Assembly (NCBI GenBank): GCA_041745535.1
Contig: JBGTIS010000157.1
Coordinates: 1-44,375, forward strand
Direction of reading: 5' to 3'
From: JBGTIS01 sp041745535
GTDB lineage: Bacteria; Bacteroidota; Bacteroidia; Cytophagales; Cyclobacteriaceae
Length of the DNA stretch: 44,375 nt
A program made the position numbers and the translations under genes. The notes beneath the pieces are model-generated. The model saw nothing but the letters and a program-made list of their open reading frames with translations. It was not told the DNA's origin and searched no databases. This document shows, piece by piece, positions 15,508 to 23,060 of the stretch. Position 1 is the first letter of the stretch, and the number at the start of each line of letters is the position of its first letter.

Positions 15508-18129
15508 TTATAACCTGACCTTTGTTACTTTAGGCTTTTTAGTGTCGGAAACTGCCTGTAAACCTTTCAGCGTTTTTTCTTTATTTGTATCGGGCTCAGT
15601 AATTCGTATTGTGTAACGACCAGCCTCAAATACATGCGGACGGAAACGATTGCCTTTCAGCCGCATAATATAGACTGTTTCTTCTGTTTGTTCATTCACA
15701 ACTTCCACTACCGGGTTGGTCGCTCCTTCTATCCGCAATTCATCCAGATAGGCAGCGGGTTTTCGGCTGTAATTATCCTGCTGCGACACGGTAATGGGCC
15801 ACCCTTCGTATTGCCCCTGCGGATTCCGTTTCGGATCAGCATACCGGGGCCAGCATTCAATTGTCATGGTGCGTGCCTGTTTATCAAAAGTAACCATGCC
15901 ATACCCGGTTGCCCGGTCGTACACAATAGCCGGTTCCCGATGGGTTTGGTGCGGATTGGCCACAGCATGCACCGTCATGCGATTGCCGAAACCGTCGTAG
16001 AAATTCCCGGTATATTGGGGCTTTCCGGCAAGTGGCTGATGGCTGGCATCTACCGGCGGCCACCATCGTCGGGGGAAAATATTGTTCAGGGCCGGACCGG
16101 CAAAAGCAAACCCGGCATCCTGAAAATCATCTACCCCATAATGCACGGTGCTGGCAAGGTGCTGGTCGCCGGCAATGTGCAGGGCAAAACATTTTCTGAT
16201 AATTCTCAGGGCATCATCCCGGCCATTTTGCGGCCAGCCATTAGAATCCATATCAGAAGTAGGCGCATCGCCCGGTACATATTGACCGGGTTCGGGAATG
16301 GGTAGTTTGGGTACAATAGAATCGATAATACTACCTTCGGGTAAGGTGGCTACCGTGCAGAAATTGGTTTGCGAAAAAACGGCCTTCATTTGAATGCCAT
16401 GGCTCCAATCGGCCGACCAGTCGCGAAGAAAGGAAAGTTGCCGTTCGCCCAGCAGATCAGCTTCTACATCACGGTGCTTTTTGATGTCAAAATCCCGGTT
16501 CTGTATAAAACCATTGGTTACCTGGGCTTCTTCCGGTAATACGTTTTTCGGGGCCGATTTAAATTTGCGGTCTTCCAGAATAGCAAAGCTGATGCCTGCA
16601 TAATTCCAATGCGTGTAATATACCCCAATGCCCTGTTTTACAGGAGTAGAATCATAGGCGTCGGGCAGGTGACCGGTTTGGGTACGTTGCACCATATTTA
16701 CCCATTCGGGCGGCATTTTATAACCTCCCTGATCCTGTGCTTCATAGCCCCAACTCTGGTCGGTAGGCGCGTTTTTCCCGCCTTCGCCCCATACGTTGCC
16801 ATGATACACATCATGGTCGTCAGGAATACAGGCACAGGGTATATGCCTGAAAATTTCCCGGTACGACCAGCCAAACATCAGCCATTTGCGCAGGTAATCC
16901 AGACTGGCTTTATCAATCGGGGAGGTTTGAATGCCAAAACCTCCGGTACTTTCGTAAAACTGATCGCCCAGAAAAACAGCCAGATCAGGGTTATGCTTAT
17001 TTACATGCAGGGAAACTTCATTGTCGGGAAAACCGAAGTCACCATTACAACTGAATACGGCTACTTTTAGCTGACTGCTATCTATAGGCTCTTGGGCAAT
17101 AGTGCCTTCGTAGGTAAATTCCTGATTGCCACTTTTTAAAGGTAAAATAACCTGTATCCGATAGGGTACCGGCTTTGTATAATTCCAGTTTTCCTGCCTG
17201 AACTGTGCCGATCGGCCCATGTCGTCAATTTTACTTTCCTGCACTGTTTCCCATTGCGCTTCGGGCTTCAGCTGAAGAGATACTTTGTAATTGGGTATGG
17301 CTTCAACAGGCGCCATTTGGGCAGAAAGCTTCAGGGTGCCCTGATGCAATGTATACTGCGCAAAGCAAACCGGTCCGAAAGTTTGCTCCTGCTGCCGCGT
17401 TACTTTAGCGCCGGAAATATGCCACTGGTCAAAAGCGATGGAAGCCACATCCGGTTTATCATTATTTTCTTTAAAATGCGCTACCAGCGCAAGATTGCCT
17501 TCTAAATCTTTGGGCGAAATGTCTGAAACTTCCATTTCCGCGAGTGGTTTCTGGTTGGCGGCATTCAGCGCGCTTAATTTTATTTGGTAATTGCCTGCAA
17601 TTGGTATAGCCTGCAATTGCAGCAATATGGGTGTCTGTAATTCTATTTGCTTTTCGCTTTGCTGGTCGCCAATAAAAAGATTGCCGACGGTGGTAATGCC
17701 AGCATCTAATCCTTCTCCAAAAACTGCGGCGGCACTGTAGTCAGCAATTATAGCTTTGGCGCCCACCCGGAAACCTGTGTAATTCAGTGGTGATGCAGGA
17801 ACCTGCCGATTTTGTAACGCTACAATTACGCTGGTTTCAAAAGCCTCTGGTTGCTCCGAAAGCTGACAGGTGAGTGCATGAAGGGTACGATTTACATCGC
17901 TGATGTTACACACCACTTTTCCATTTTGGATCTGCCAGTCCTGTAGGCGGTTCCCCCAGAATTCCGGTCCGGCCCAAAGCACATCGGGCCAGTTTTGCCA
18001 GGTACTTGCAAAAACAGATGAGGCATGAACAGGTTTACGAAAATTAGTAATTCCGGTTGATGGGGTTAACAGTAGGTTAGGCGTTACTGTGCTGATGGCG
18101 ATTGCTTTAACCGCATCTCTTCTTTGCAT
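15508..18129 (-). CDS. PhoD-family alkaline phosphatase/phosphodiesterase
   Basis: The 873-residue product starts MQRRDAVKAIAIST, a twin-arginine-like export signal, which fits PhoD enzymes that take up metal before export. Residues about 40-345 are an N-terminal beta-rich extension not typical of the short PhoD. The metallophosphatase core begins near residue 355 with AVFSCNGDFGF, then FLGDQFYES near 388, CIPDDHDVYHGN near 435 and HIAGDQHLAS near 645, which are the metal- and phosphate-binding motifs of the family. It should release phosphate from extracellular phosphate esters. No Pho-box could be recognised. It is alone on its strand, with 108 nt to rlpA upstream. Confidence 0.88.
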   Translation of the reverse strand: MQRRDAVKAIAISTVTPNLLLTPSTGITNFRKPVHASSVFASTWQNWPDVLWAGPEFWGNRLQDWQIQNGKVVCNISDVNRTLHALTCQLSEQPEAFETSVIVALQNRQVPASPLNYTGFRVGAKAIIADYSAAAVFGEGLDAGITTVGNLFIGDQQSEKQIELQTPILLQLQAIPIAGNYQIKLSALNAANQKPLAEMEVSDISPKDLEGNLALVAHFKENNDKPDVASIAFDQWHISGAKVTRQQEQTFGPVCFAQYTLHQGTLKLSAQMAPVEAIPNYKVSLQLKPEAQWETVQESKIDDMGRSAQFRQENWNYTKPVPYRIQVILPLKSGNQEFTYEGTIAQEPIDSSQLKVAVFSCNGDFGFPDNEVSLHVNKHNPDLAVFLGDQFYESTGGFGIQTSPIDKASLDYLRKWLMFGWSYREIFRHIPCACIPDDHDVYHGNVWGEGGKNAPTDQSWGYEAQDQGGYKMPPEWVNMVQRTQTGHLPDAYDSTPVKQGIGVYYTHWNYAGISFAILEDRKFKSAPKNVLPEEAQVTNGFIQNRDFDIKKHRDVEADLLGERQLSFLRDWSADWSHGIQMKAVFSQTNFCTVATLPEGSIIDSIVPKLPIPEPGQYVPGDAPTSDMDSNGWPQNGRDDALRIIRKCFALHIAGDQHLASTVHYGVDDFQDAGFAFAGPALNNIFPRRWWPPVDASHQPLAGKPQYTGNFYDGFGNRMTVHAVANPHQTHREPAIVYDRATGYGMVTFDKQARTMTIECWPRYADPKRNPQGQYEGWPITVSQQDNYSRKPAAYLDELRIEGATNPVVEVVNEQTEETVYIMRLKGNRFRPHVFEAGRYTIRITEPDTNKEKTLKGLQAVSDTKKPKVTKVRL

Positions 18130-18237
18130 AGGGTAGTTCGTTTTGATTCTTACAAAAGCCAGTTGATTAACCCATGGTTAATTTCTGCTTTTAAACCTGA
18201 ATATAGCAAACGACCCTCTTTCAGCCAACTATATTAT

Positions 18238-18648
18238 TTATTTAGTCGCTATGTTTAGAAGTTGTAGCAGACTGTCGGCTGTAGGTTGCGGCAGAAGCGC
18301 CTTGATTTCTACCGGAGTAGTTCCCTTTTCCTTGAAACCCAATGAATCGGCTCCCCGGGGGGTAAGGTCGATGATGCGGCCTTTTACATAAGGGCCGCGA
18401 TCGTTAATTCTTACCGTGATCTGTTTCTGATTGGCCAGGTTGGTTACCAGCACATGGGTGCCCAATGGTAAATGCCGATGGGCAGCCGTCATACTGTCGA
18501 TATGATATTTTTCGCCATTGGCGGTTTTCTTTCCCAGAAAAAAACGGCCATAATAAGAAGCTTTTCCCTGCTGAACAAAGTTGTAATCCGGTTCACAGGA
18601 ACAGCATAACCATACTCCAATCAGCAGGATAACCGGGTATCTCATCAC
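18238..18648 (-). CDS. rlpA: RlpA-like septal ring lytic transglycosylase lipoprotein
   Basis: The 136-residue product has a lipoprotein signal with a cysteine-rich lipobox (LCCSCEPDY) followed by a double-psi beta-barrel: GKASYYGRFFLGKKTANGE, then LPLGTHVLVTNL, then VRINDRGPYVKGRIIDLT. The catalytic Asp of RlpA-type transglycosylases is in the NDRGPY motif. The protein is short, with no SPOR domain after the barrel, so it is the minimal form. It starts 5 nt after trpA ends, so it is probably read as the last gene of the trp transcript. Confidence 0.85.
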   Translation of the reverse strand: MMRYPVILLIGVWLCCSCEPDYNFVQQGKASYYGRFFLGKKTANGEKYHIDSMTAAHRHLPLGTHVLVTNLANQKQITVRINDRGPYVKGRIIDLTPRGADSLGFKEKGTTPVEIKALLPQPTADSLLQLLNIATK

Positions 18649-18653
18649 ATTAT

Positions 18654-19448
18654 TTATTCGCTTTTTACCGAATGAATAAAATCGCGTATATCTGTTTGTA
18701 AATCGGCGCTGTTTTCCAGCATTTTAATAAAAGCACTGCCAATAATAGCACCGGAAGCATAGGCGCAGGCCTTTGAAAAGGTTTCGTGGTTAGAGATACC
18801 AAATCCGATTAGGGCCGGATTATTTAGCTGCATATTTTTAACACGTTCAAAGTAAGCGACCTGCTCCTCACTGATCCCACTTTTTGCTCCGGTGATGCTG
18901 GCTGATGATACCATATAAATAAACCCTTTCGATTGGGCATCAATTTGCCGGATGCGATTTTCAGAAGTTTGGGGTGAAATCAGAAAAATATTATACAACC
19001 CGCGGGCTTCAAATATTTCCTTGTATTCGTCCAGGTATTCCTGAACCGGCAGGTCGGGAATAATAAGCCCGTCGATGCCCACTGACTGGCAGCTTTGGCA
19101 AAACCGTTCGATGCCATACTGCATTATCGGGTTTAGATAACCCATCATAATCAGCGGAATATGCACGGTTTTCCTGATATCTTTAATTTGTTCAAATAGC
19201 AGGTTCAGCGACATGCCATTGGCTAATGCGACCGTATCGCTGTTCTGTATGGTAGGGCCATCGGCTACCGGATCTGAAAAAGGAACGCCGATTTCAATGA
19301 TATCCGCACCGGCTTCCTGAAGCGATTGCATAATAGTAACCGTATCGTTCAGCTGTGGAAACCCGGCAGTGAAGTATACCGACAATATATTTCCATTCTT
19401 TTCCTGAAAAACCTGATCGATGCGGTTCGTGGTAAGGGTAGAAGACAT
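18654..19448 (-). CDS. trpA: Tryptophan synthase alpha subunit
   Basis: The 264-residue product shows the TrpA motifs: YFTAGFPQLNDT near residue 25, IEIGVPFSDPVADGPTIQ near 51 (with the catalytic Glu and Asp), LIIPDLPVQE and the phosphate-binding GFGISN near 212. It cleaves indole-3-glycerol phosphate to indole and passes indole to TrpB. Length is normal. It follows trpB with a 151-nt gap that holds a large inverted repeat and precedes rlpA by 5 nt. Confidence 0.95.
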   Translation of the reverse strand: MSSTLTTNRIDQVFQEKNGNILSVYFTAGFPQLNDTVTIMQSLQEAGADIIEIGVPFSDPVADGPTIQNSDTVALANGMSLNLLFEQIKDIRKTVHIPLIMMGYLNPIMQYGIERFCQSCQSVGIDGLIIPDLPVQEYLDEYKEIFEARGLYNIFLISPQTSENRIRQIDAQSKGFIYMVSSASITGAKSGISEEQVAYFERVKNMQLNNPALIGFGISNHETFSKACAYASGAIIGSAFIKMLENSADLQTDIRDFIHSVKSE

Positions 19449-19529
19449 GAGTTAAATATTTTATAATCTTTAGTTAATAAATATGATTGCAGTGTATTTT
19501 AAGGAATATGGCACTAGGGAGGTTAAAGA

Positions 19530-19598
19530 GTTGAATTTTGAATGCTAAATGTTGAATGAGCTTATTTTTATTCAACATTTACCATTTCTTAATTCAAC
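19530..19598. repeat. Nested inverted repeat between trpB and trpA
   Basis: An inner pair of 12-base arms, TAAATGTTGAAT (19546-19557) and ATTCAACATTTA (19570-19581), is perfect with a 12-base loop. An outer pair, GTTGAATT (19530-19537) and AATTCAAC (19591-19598), also matches. The words TTGAAT and ATTCAA recur throughout. I recall such ATTCAA-rich intergenic repeats from other Bacteroidetes genomes, so it may be a dispersed repeat family. In the trp transcript it would form a hairpin right after the trpB stop codon and could moderate read-through into trpA or protect the mRNA. Confidence 0.65.
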
Positions 19599-19599
19599 A

Positions 19600-20817
19600 C
19601 TAATATTTACCCCATTTGATATACGTTTCCAGGTCCTTATCGCCCCTTCCCGACAGGCTGATGACCACCACATCGTCAGGAGAAAGATTTAACTGGTGCA
19701 GAGAAGCTACCGCATGGGCCGATTCTATGGCGGGAATAATCCCTTCCAGTCTGCTGAGCATCACCCCTGCCTGCATCGATTCGTCGTCGGTTACATTCAG
19801 AAACTGTGCCCGGCCGCTGGTAAACAGGTGCGCATGCATCGGGCCAATACCCGGATAGTCCAGTCCGGCCGAAATAGAATGAGGTTCGGTTACCTGTCCG
19901 TCGTCAGTTTGCATCAGCAGGGTTTTGCTGCCATGCAGAATGCCGGGTTTGCCCAAAGCAGTAGTAGCGGCCGATTTTCCTGATGCCACCCCCAGTCCTC
20001 CGGCTTCAGCGGCAATTAATCGCACTTCCGGCTCATCCAGAAAATGATAAAAAGCTCCGGCGGCATTACTGCCCCCGCCTACGCAGGCTACCACAAAATC
20101 GGGATTTTCTTTACCGGTTTTTTCCAGCAACTGTGCTTTTATTTCTTTACTGATCACCGCCTGGAAACGCGCTACCATATCTGGGTATGGATGCGGCCCT
20201 ACTACCGAGCCGATAATATAATGGGTATCCTCAGGATTGTTGATCCAGTGGCGCATGGCTTCGTTGGTAGCATCTTTTAGCGTTTGGCTGCCACTGAGGG
20301 CGGGCACCACCTTAGCTCCCAGAATACGCATGCGTTCCACATTGGGCTTTTGCCTTTCCATATCAATTTTTCCCATGTACACGACGCAGTCCATGCCCAT
20401 TAAAGCACACACGGTAGCCGTAGCCACGCCATGCTGACCGGCACCGGTTTCAGCGATAATTTTCTTTTTGGCCAGCTTTTTGGCCAGGATAATTTGCCCG
20501 ATGGTGTTATTTACTTTGTGCGCGCCGGTATGGCACAAATCCTCCCTCTTCAGATAAATCCGCGCGTTGAACTGATCGGAAGTTCTTTCCGCAAAATAAA
20601 GGGGAGTGGGCCGGCCTGCGTAATCGCTCAATAACTGATTGAATTCCCGCTGGAATTCGGGGTCATTCATAATGGTAAGATAATTAACCCGCAGTTCTTC
20701 CACATTCGGATATAACATTTCCGGAATGTAAGCGCCACCAAACTGGCCATAATAACCACGATCGTTTACCTGAAATTGACCTGCCAGAAAAGTGCCTTTG
20801 TTATCGTTCATAACCAA
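19600..20817 (-). CDS. trpB: Tryptophan synthase beta subunit
   Basis: The 405-residue product has all TrpB hallmarks: YGQFGGAYIPEML near residue 24, the PLP-lysine motif KREDLCHTGAHKVNN near 92 and the glycine-rich CVGGGSNAAGAFYHF near 240. It condenses indole with serine using PLP. A second Met three codons in (MNDNKG) is an alternative start. It lies between trpF and trpA on the same strand. The spacer before it (20818-20993) has inverted repeats listed separately. trpE, trpG, trpD and trpC are not in the window. Confidence 0.96.
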   Translation of the reverse strand: MVMNDNKGTFLAGQFQVNDRGYYGQFGGAYIPEMLYPNVEELRVNYLTIMNDPEFQREFNQLLSDYAGRPTPLYFAERTSDQFNARIYLKREDLCHTGAHKVNNTIGQIILAKKLAKKKIIAETGAGQHGVATATVCALMGMDCVVYMGKIDMERQKPNVERMRILGAKVVPALSGSQTLKDATNEAMRHWINNPEDTHYIIGSVVGPHPYPDMVARFQAVISKEIKAQLLEKTGKENPDFVVACVGGGSNAAGAFYHFLDEPEVRLIAAEAGGLGVASGKSAATTALGKPGILHGSKTLLMQTDDGQVTEPHSISAGLDYPGIGPMHAHLFTSGRAQFLNVTDDESMQAGVMLSRLEGIIPAIESAHAVASLHQLNLSPDDVVVISLSGRGDKDLETYIKWGKY

Positions 20818-20836
20818 TGTGTTTAAATAAAATAAT

Positions 20837-20893
20837 ATCCAAGTTTGTTTTTATGCGATTAATTTTAGCGCTAACTAACAATTACACTTGGAT
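20837..20893. promoter_or_regulatory. Symmetric sequence upstream of trpB, operator candidate
   Basis: ATCCAAGT (20837-20844) and ACTTGGAT (20886-20893) are perfect 8-base inverted arms 41 nt apart, and between them lies a perfect 10-base palindrome, TTAGCGCTAA (20865-20874). The whole set is 20-76 nt before the trpB start. Either the long arms form an RNA stem in a leader, or the palindrome is a protein site. I do not find a Trp-codon-rich leader peptide, so classic attenuation is not supported. Confidence 0.35.
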
Positions 20894-20993
20894 TTGTTGT
20901 TTTTGAATTAAACTGCCAGTAGGTTAAAAAGTTAATATATTACTGGCCATACAAATGGTAAAATTAATTAAAATAGCCCGTTTTTTTGCTATG

Positions 20994-21641
20994 CTACTGC
21001 TTAATAAATCCTTTTAATTGCTGTAGTTTCTGTACATCTTTCCTGCCAGGTTCGGTTTCAAACAGGCTATTGACATCAATACCGTACAGAGCGGGATGGG
21101 CGACTTCAGCGATTCGCGAAATATTTTCCAGGCTAATCCCGCCACTTAAAAAAAAAGGAGTGGAACCCTGATAGCTATTGAGCTGTTGCCAGTTGAAAGA
21201 CTGCCCATTCCCTCCGTGGTATTTGCCTTTGGTATCGAACAGAAAATAATCTACAAAAGGAGTATAAGCTTCCAACAGGTTAAAATCAAAATTTTCGTCG
21301 CCCAGGCTGAATACTTTTAATACCTCAAAACCTTCCTTTTTTAACCGGGCACAGTGTTCCGGGCTTTCGCTTCCATGCAATTGTAGTGCCTGTAAATGGT
21401 ATTGCTGTGCTGTTTGGATCATTTCTTCCGGAGAAGCATTTACAAATACGCCGGTTTTTTTTATGGTGGCAGGGAGTGTCTGCAGATCAGCGGGTTGTAA
21501 GGTTTCAGCCATGTATCGGGGGGAAGCGGGATAAAAAATGAAACCCAGATAATCAGGCAAAAGCGCAGCGAGGTCAGCCATGTTATCGGCATACCGGGTG
21601 CCGCATATTTTAAGTCGAATTTTCTTATTATTCACTTTCAC
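20994..21641 (-). CDS. trpF: Phosphoribosylanthranilate isomerase
   Basis: The product has the TrpF pattern: RLKICGTRYADN at the N-terminus with the catalytic Cys, LGFIFYPASPRYM, VGVFVN-like KKTGVFVNAS, LQLHGSE, and FLSGGISLENI near the C-terminus. It isomerises phosphoribosylanthranilate in tryptophan synthesis. A longer frame from 21728 would add about 29 atypical residues, and its ATG lies upstream of a -7 element at 21693-21700. I therefore place the start at GTG 21641 (215 residues), with GTG 21635 as an alternative. Family members usually begin within a few residues of the KICG motif. Confidence 0.88.
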   Translation of the reverse strand: MKVNNKKIRLKICGTRYADNMADLAALLPDYLGFIFYPASPRYMAETLQPADLQTLPATIKKTGVFVNASPEEMIQTAQQYHLQALQLHGSESPEHCARLKKEGFEVLKVFSLGDENFDFNLLEAYTPFVDYFLFDTKGKYHGGNGQSFNWQQLNSYQGSTPFFLSGGISLENISRIAEVAHPALYGIDVNSLFETEPGRKDVQKLQQLKGFIKQ

Positions 21642-21692
21642 AAATATTAATAAAATGGAAACGCAGTAAGCGTTCGTATAGTTCTCTCCTTT

Positions 21693-21722
21693 CAAAATTA
21701 AGTCTTTCCTATTGATTAGCAC
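21693..21722 (-). promoter_or_regulatory. Candidate promoter of the trpF-trpB-trpA-rlpA set
   Basis: On the minus strand TAATTTTG (21700-21693) matches the Bacteroidetes -7 consensus TAnnTTTG. Exactly 19 nt upstream is GTG (21722-21720), one base off the TTG -33 core. Transcription would start about 45 nt before the GTG chosen for trpF, which supports that start over the upstream ATG. Confidence 0.5.
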
Positions 21723-21787
21723 CTCCACCCTAAATAATTGTGGTTGCTTAAATCAGTAAAACCTGCAACTTTTTTCCTCTTAAGCGC

Positions 21788-21795
21788 TACCTTTG
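21788..21795 (+). promoter_or_regulatory. Candidate -7 promoter element before the secreted phosphatase/nuclease gene
   Basis: TACCTTTG fits TAnnTTTG. No TTG is found at the 19-nt spacing, so the -33 half is weak. If real, transcription begins near 21802, which excludes the TTG at 21793 as start codon of the next gene and favours 21871. Confidence 0.35.
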
Positions 21796-21870
21796 GTTTA
21801 TTCCTTTTGCGGAGTTGGACATAATTCAAGTTTAGTATATAATCCTTCTTGGTTAAAACATATATATTCT

Positions 21871-22677
21871 TTGAAAATACTGATCATACTTTTTAGTTTT
21901 TTCCTATTTTTTTGTGCCGGAATCACAAAGCATTCTGGCACTTTTTCGTCAACTCCTGAAAAAATCAGGGTGTTGACCTATAACATTCATCACGCGAATC
22001 CGCCTTCTGAACCCGATTCTATCGATTTACCGGCTATTGCCCGGGTTATTAATGAACAGGCGCCCGATTTGGTAGCATTGCAGGAAATTGATGTGCATAC
22101 CGGTCGCTCTGGTCCTTATCACGAAGCAGCCTGGCTGGCTGAAAAGACCGGCTTGAATTTTTACTTCGTTAAATCAATCGAATACGATGGAGGGGAGTAT
22201 GGTATTGCCATATTGTCGCGTTTTCCGATACTGGAAAAGCAGCGATATGCTTTGCCTTCCAATCCGGATACAGGGGGTGAACCCCGTATGCTGGCCGCCG
22301 TTACCATTACTTTACCTAATGGAGAGCCACTTATTTTTGCCTGTACCCACCTGGATGCGCGGAAAGACCCGGAAAACCGCCATCTGCAAATCAATAAAAT
22401 CGTAGAAATATTAAAAAACGCATCCCATCCGGTTATTCTGGCGGGTGATTTTAACGACCGAATGGGTACGGAAACCATTCAGACACTGGATACTTATTTT
22501 GAACGAACCTGTCAGGAATGCGAACCCACTATTCCGGCTGATACGCCATTGCATGCCATTGATTTTATAGCTACCCGACCCAAAGGGAAATTCAAGGTGA
22601 TAACCCAGCGCACCGTACCCGAAGGTTATGCTTCCGACCATCGTCCTGTTTTTGCTGTACTGCAGGTTTTAGATTAG
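21871..22677 (+). CDS. Exported endonuclease/exonuclease/phosphatase-family protein
   Basis: The product has the EEP fold motifs: VLTYNIHHANPP near the N-terminus, DLVALQEIDVHTGRSG with the metal-binding Glu, ILSRFPI, CTHLDARKDPENR, ILAGDFNDRMGT and the terminal ASDHRPVFA with the catalytic His. Such exported Bacteroidetes enzymes act on nucleic acid or phosphodiester lipids; the substrate is unknown. No ATG is available near the front. The frame opens at TTG 21793, but TTG 21871 begins a good signal sequence (LKILIILFSFFLFFCAG), giving 268 residues, and the promoter element at 21788 supports it. Confidence 0.8.
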   Translation: MKILIILFSFFLFFCAGITKHSGTFSSTPEKIRVLTYNIHHANPPSEPDSIDLPAIARVINEQAPDLVALQEIDVHTGRSGPYHEAAWLAEKTGLNFYFVKSIEYDGGEYGIAILSRFPILEKQRYALPSNPDTGGEPRMLAAVTITLPNGEPLIFACTHLDARKDPENRHLQINKIVEILKNASHPVILAGDFNDRMGTETIQTLDTYFERTCQECEPTIPADTPLHAIDFIATRPKGKFKVITQRTVPEGYASDHRPVFAVLQVLD

Positions 22678-23060
22678 AATAACCGGAAATAAAAAAATCC
22701 CTGCTGGTTGAAACAGGGATTTGATACTAAAAAGTGGCAACAGGATGATAGTTAAAAAAATGAGTTAACGTTGTTGTGTAGTACAAAGAGAGATATTTTT
22801 TTACAGAATATCTATCGAAAACTATTAACTTATCGTGAATAATTCTGTCCAAAATTAATATTAAAATAACCCCCCTTAGCAGGAGCATCCAAAGCTTTTC
22901 CAACCTGAATGGCTATTTAATAATTTTTTATATCCTGTAAGTTGAATCATTGGTCTAAAATTTACTGCTGTTAGTCTATAACGTACCTATTGTGGCAGCC
23001 TTATGATTAATATTTGAGTTATAATAAGTATTGCAATCATCCCGATAATCAAATAATAAA
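22678..23060. other. 383-base spacer before the TonB-type receptor gene
   Basis: AT-rich and without a credible coding frame. It contains the hairpin at 22695-22722 listed separately. I see no exact TTG-19-TAnnTTTG promoter for the receptor gene and no RNA gene. Confidence 0.6.
22695..22722. terminator. Hairpin after the secreted phosphatase/nuclease gene
   Basis: AAATCCCTG (22695-22703) and CAGGGATTT (22714-22722) are perfect 9-base arms with a 10-base loop, 17 nt after the stop codon. A run of seven A precedes the stem, and only a short T run follows on the plus strand, so it may work in both directions. It is the expected place for the end of the upstream transcript. Confidence 0.6.
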
